Positions 12,953 through 13,972 of a stretch of 13,972 bases of DNA are shown here, piece by piece. The position numbers and the translations under genes are program-made. The notes under the pieces are model-generated. The model saw nothing but the letters and a program-made list of their open reading frames with translations, had not been told where the DNA came from and ran no database searches. Source of the stretch: an uncultured Burkholderiales bacterium (lineage in GTDB: Bacteria; Pseudomonadota; Gammaproteobacteria; Burkholderiales; Burkholderiaceae_C); the NCBI GenBank assembly GCA_903953985.1, contig CAJBLW010000046.1, positions 1 through 13,972 on the forward strand, in the 5' to 3' direction. Position 1 is the stretch's first letter. Every line of letters starts with the position of its first letter.

Positions 12953-13972
12953 ATGATCACCCAATCAACTGTCAAAACCTCCACCGAGTACTCCGAAAGC
13001 TCGATTCGAGTCCTCAAAGGACTGGAGCCCGTCAAGCAACGTCCGGGCATGTACACCCGCACCGACAACCCCCTGCACATCATTCAAGAAGTGCTGGACA
13101 ACGCCGCCGACGAGGCGCTGGCGGGTTATGGCAAAAAAATCAAAGTCGTCCTGCACTTGGATGGGTCGGTCAGCATCGAAGACGATGGTCGGGGCATTCC
13201 CTTTGGTTTGCATCCCGAAGAAAATGCCCCCGTGATCGAGTTGGTCTTCACCCGCCTGCACGCCGGTGGCAAGTTTGACAAGGGCAAGGGCGGGGCCTAC
13301 AGTTTTTCGGGTGGTTTGCACGGCGTGGGCGTGTCGGTGACCAATGCGCTGTCCACGCGCCTTGAGGCCACCAGCTACCGTGAAGGCCAAGTGGCCAGCC
13401 TGGTGTTTTCGGGCGGTGATGTGATCGAACAACTGGTGACCCGCAAGTCGGGCGAAGGCGACCGCAAGCAGGGCACCACGGTGCGCGCCTGGCCCGACGC
13501 CAAATATTTTGAATCCAGTGCCCTCCCCATGAACGAGCTGACACACCTGCTGCGCAGCAAGGCGGTGCTGATGCCGGGCGTGACGGTGACTTTGTTGAAT
13601 GAAAAAACCAAAGACACCCAGCAGTGGCAATACAAGGCGGGTTTGCGTGACTACCTGACGCAAACCCTGAACGGTGATCCGGTGATTCCCTTGTTTGAAG
13701 GCGAAGGCTTTGCCGATGCGAACCACGACAACTTTGCCGAAGGCGAGGGCGCCTCTTGGGCCGTGGCCTTCACCGAAGACGGCGCCCCGGTGCGAGAGAG
13801 CTACGTCAATCTGATTCCCACCAGCGCAGGTGGCACGCACGACAGCGGCTTGCGTGACGGCCTGTTCACGGCCGTCAAAAGCTTTATCGAGCTGCATGGC
13901 TTGCTGCCCAAAGGCGTCAAGCTCATGCCCGAAGACGTGCTCGCCCGCGCCAGCTATGTACTGAGCGCCAAA
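12953..13972 (+). CDS. parE: DNA topoisomerase IV subunit B, N-terminal part (runs off window)
   Basis: The first 340 codons of the ATPase subunit of topoisomerase IV, which separates linked daughter chromosomes. The frame is open to the window end. The GHKL ATPase motifs are present: EVLDNAADEALAGYG (46-60, with Mg-binding Glu46 and Asn50), DDGRGIP (77-83), the glycine-rich lid around GGKFDKGKGG, and SGGLHGVGVSVTNALS (119-134). The transducer domain begins after about residue 225. QRPGMYTRTDNPLHIIQEV and the short lid are ParE-like rather than GyrB-like (GyrB usually has PGMYIGDT). No ribosome-binding site precedes the ATG, and a TACAAT lies only eight bases upstream. Confidence 0.96.
   Translation, partial: MITQSTVKTSTEYSESSIRVLKGLEPVKQRPGMYTRTDNPLHIIQEVLDNAADEALAGYGKKIKVVLHLDGSVSIEDDGRGIPFGLHPEENAPVIELVFTRLHAGGKFDKGKGGAYSFSGGLHGVGVSVTNALSTRLEATSYREGQVASLVFSGGDVIEQLVTRKSGEGDRKQGTTVRAWPDAKYFESSALPMNELTHLLRSKAVLMPGVTVTLLNEKTKDTQQWQYKAGLRDYLTQTLNGDPVIPLFEGEGFADANHDNFAEGEGASWAVAFTEDGAPVRESYVNLIPTSAGGTHDSGLRDGLFTAVKSFIELHGLLPKGVKLMPEDVLARASYVLSAK

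Noticed and set aside
12965..13897. 310-codon open frame antisense to parE
   Set aside because: The plus strand encodes an unbroken ParE with all ATPase motifs; the antisense product is His/Gln/Ala-rich with no recognisable fold.

Overview
This window looks like a core-chromosome segment of a betaproteobacterium, most likely Burkholderiales/Comamonadaceae (Limnohabitans/Rhodoferax/Polaromonas-like). That placement is inferred from gene order (pyrG-kdsA-DUF1330-eno-ftsB, coaBC-dut, dapA-bamC), from the metal-dependent type of KdsA and from moderately high GC. There is no insertion sequence, prophage, CRISPR array, tRNA or rRNA gene. Almost all of the DNA is coding, and no gene-free stretch exceeds about 200 bp.

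Layout. Positions 1-4740 hold one minus-strand cluster, read pyrG (CTP synthase), kdsA (KDO-8-phosphate synthase), a DUF1330 gene, eno (enolase), ftsB (divisome) and the start of a NadR-like P-loop ATPase cut by the window edge. A 71-77 bp divergent region separates it from the plus-strand pair coaBC-dut (4812-6557). Convergent to dut is a SlyD-like FKBP isomerase (6584-7117, minus). Divergent from that is a RoxA/YcfD-type JmjC oxygenase (7204-8325, plus). Next comes a small alanine/proline-rich lipoprotein gene (8526-8717, plus), with its own promoter, a highly folded leader and a strong bidirectional terminator shared with bamC. Two minus-strand groups follow: dapA-bamC, and an MFS transporter with a 39-residue membrane microprotein and a SAM methyltransferase. 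The window ends inside parE (plus strand, first 340 codons).

Functions. The genes are mostly housekeeping: nucleotide supply (pyrG, dut), coenzyme A (coaBC), glycolysis (eno), lipopolysaccharide core (kdsA), lysine/diaminopimelate (dapA), outer-membrane assembly (bamC), division (ftsB), folding and ribosome modification (SlyD-like, RoxA) and chromosome decatenation (parE). No obvious new multi-gene system is present. The most unusual signals are small. One is the lipoprotein transcription unit at 8406-8779: a consensus -10 box places +1 on the first base of a chain of three stem-loops, one a perfect 22-bp palindrome, followed by a GNRA-tetraloop hairpin and terminator. The other is the ATGA-coupled 39-residue ORF at 11524-11643.
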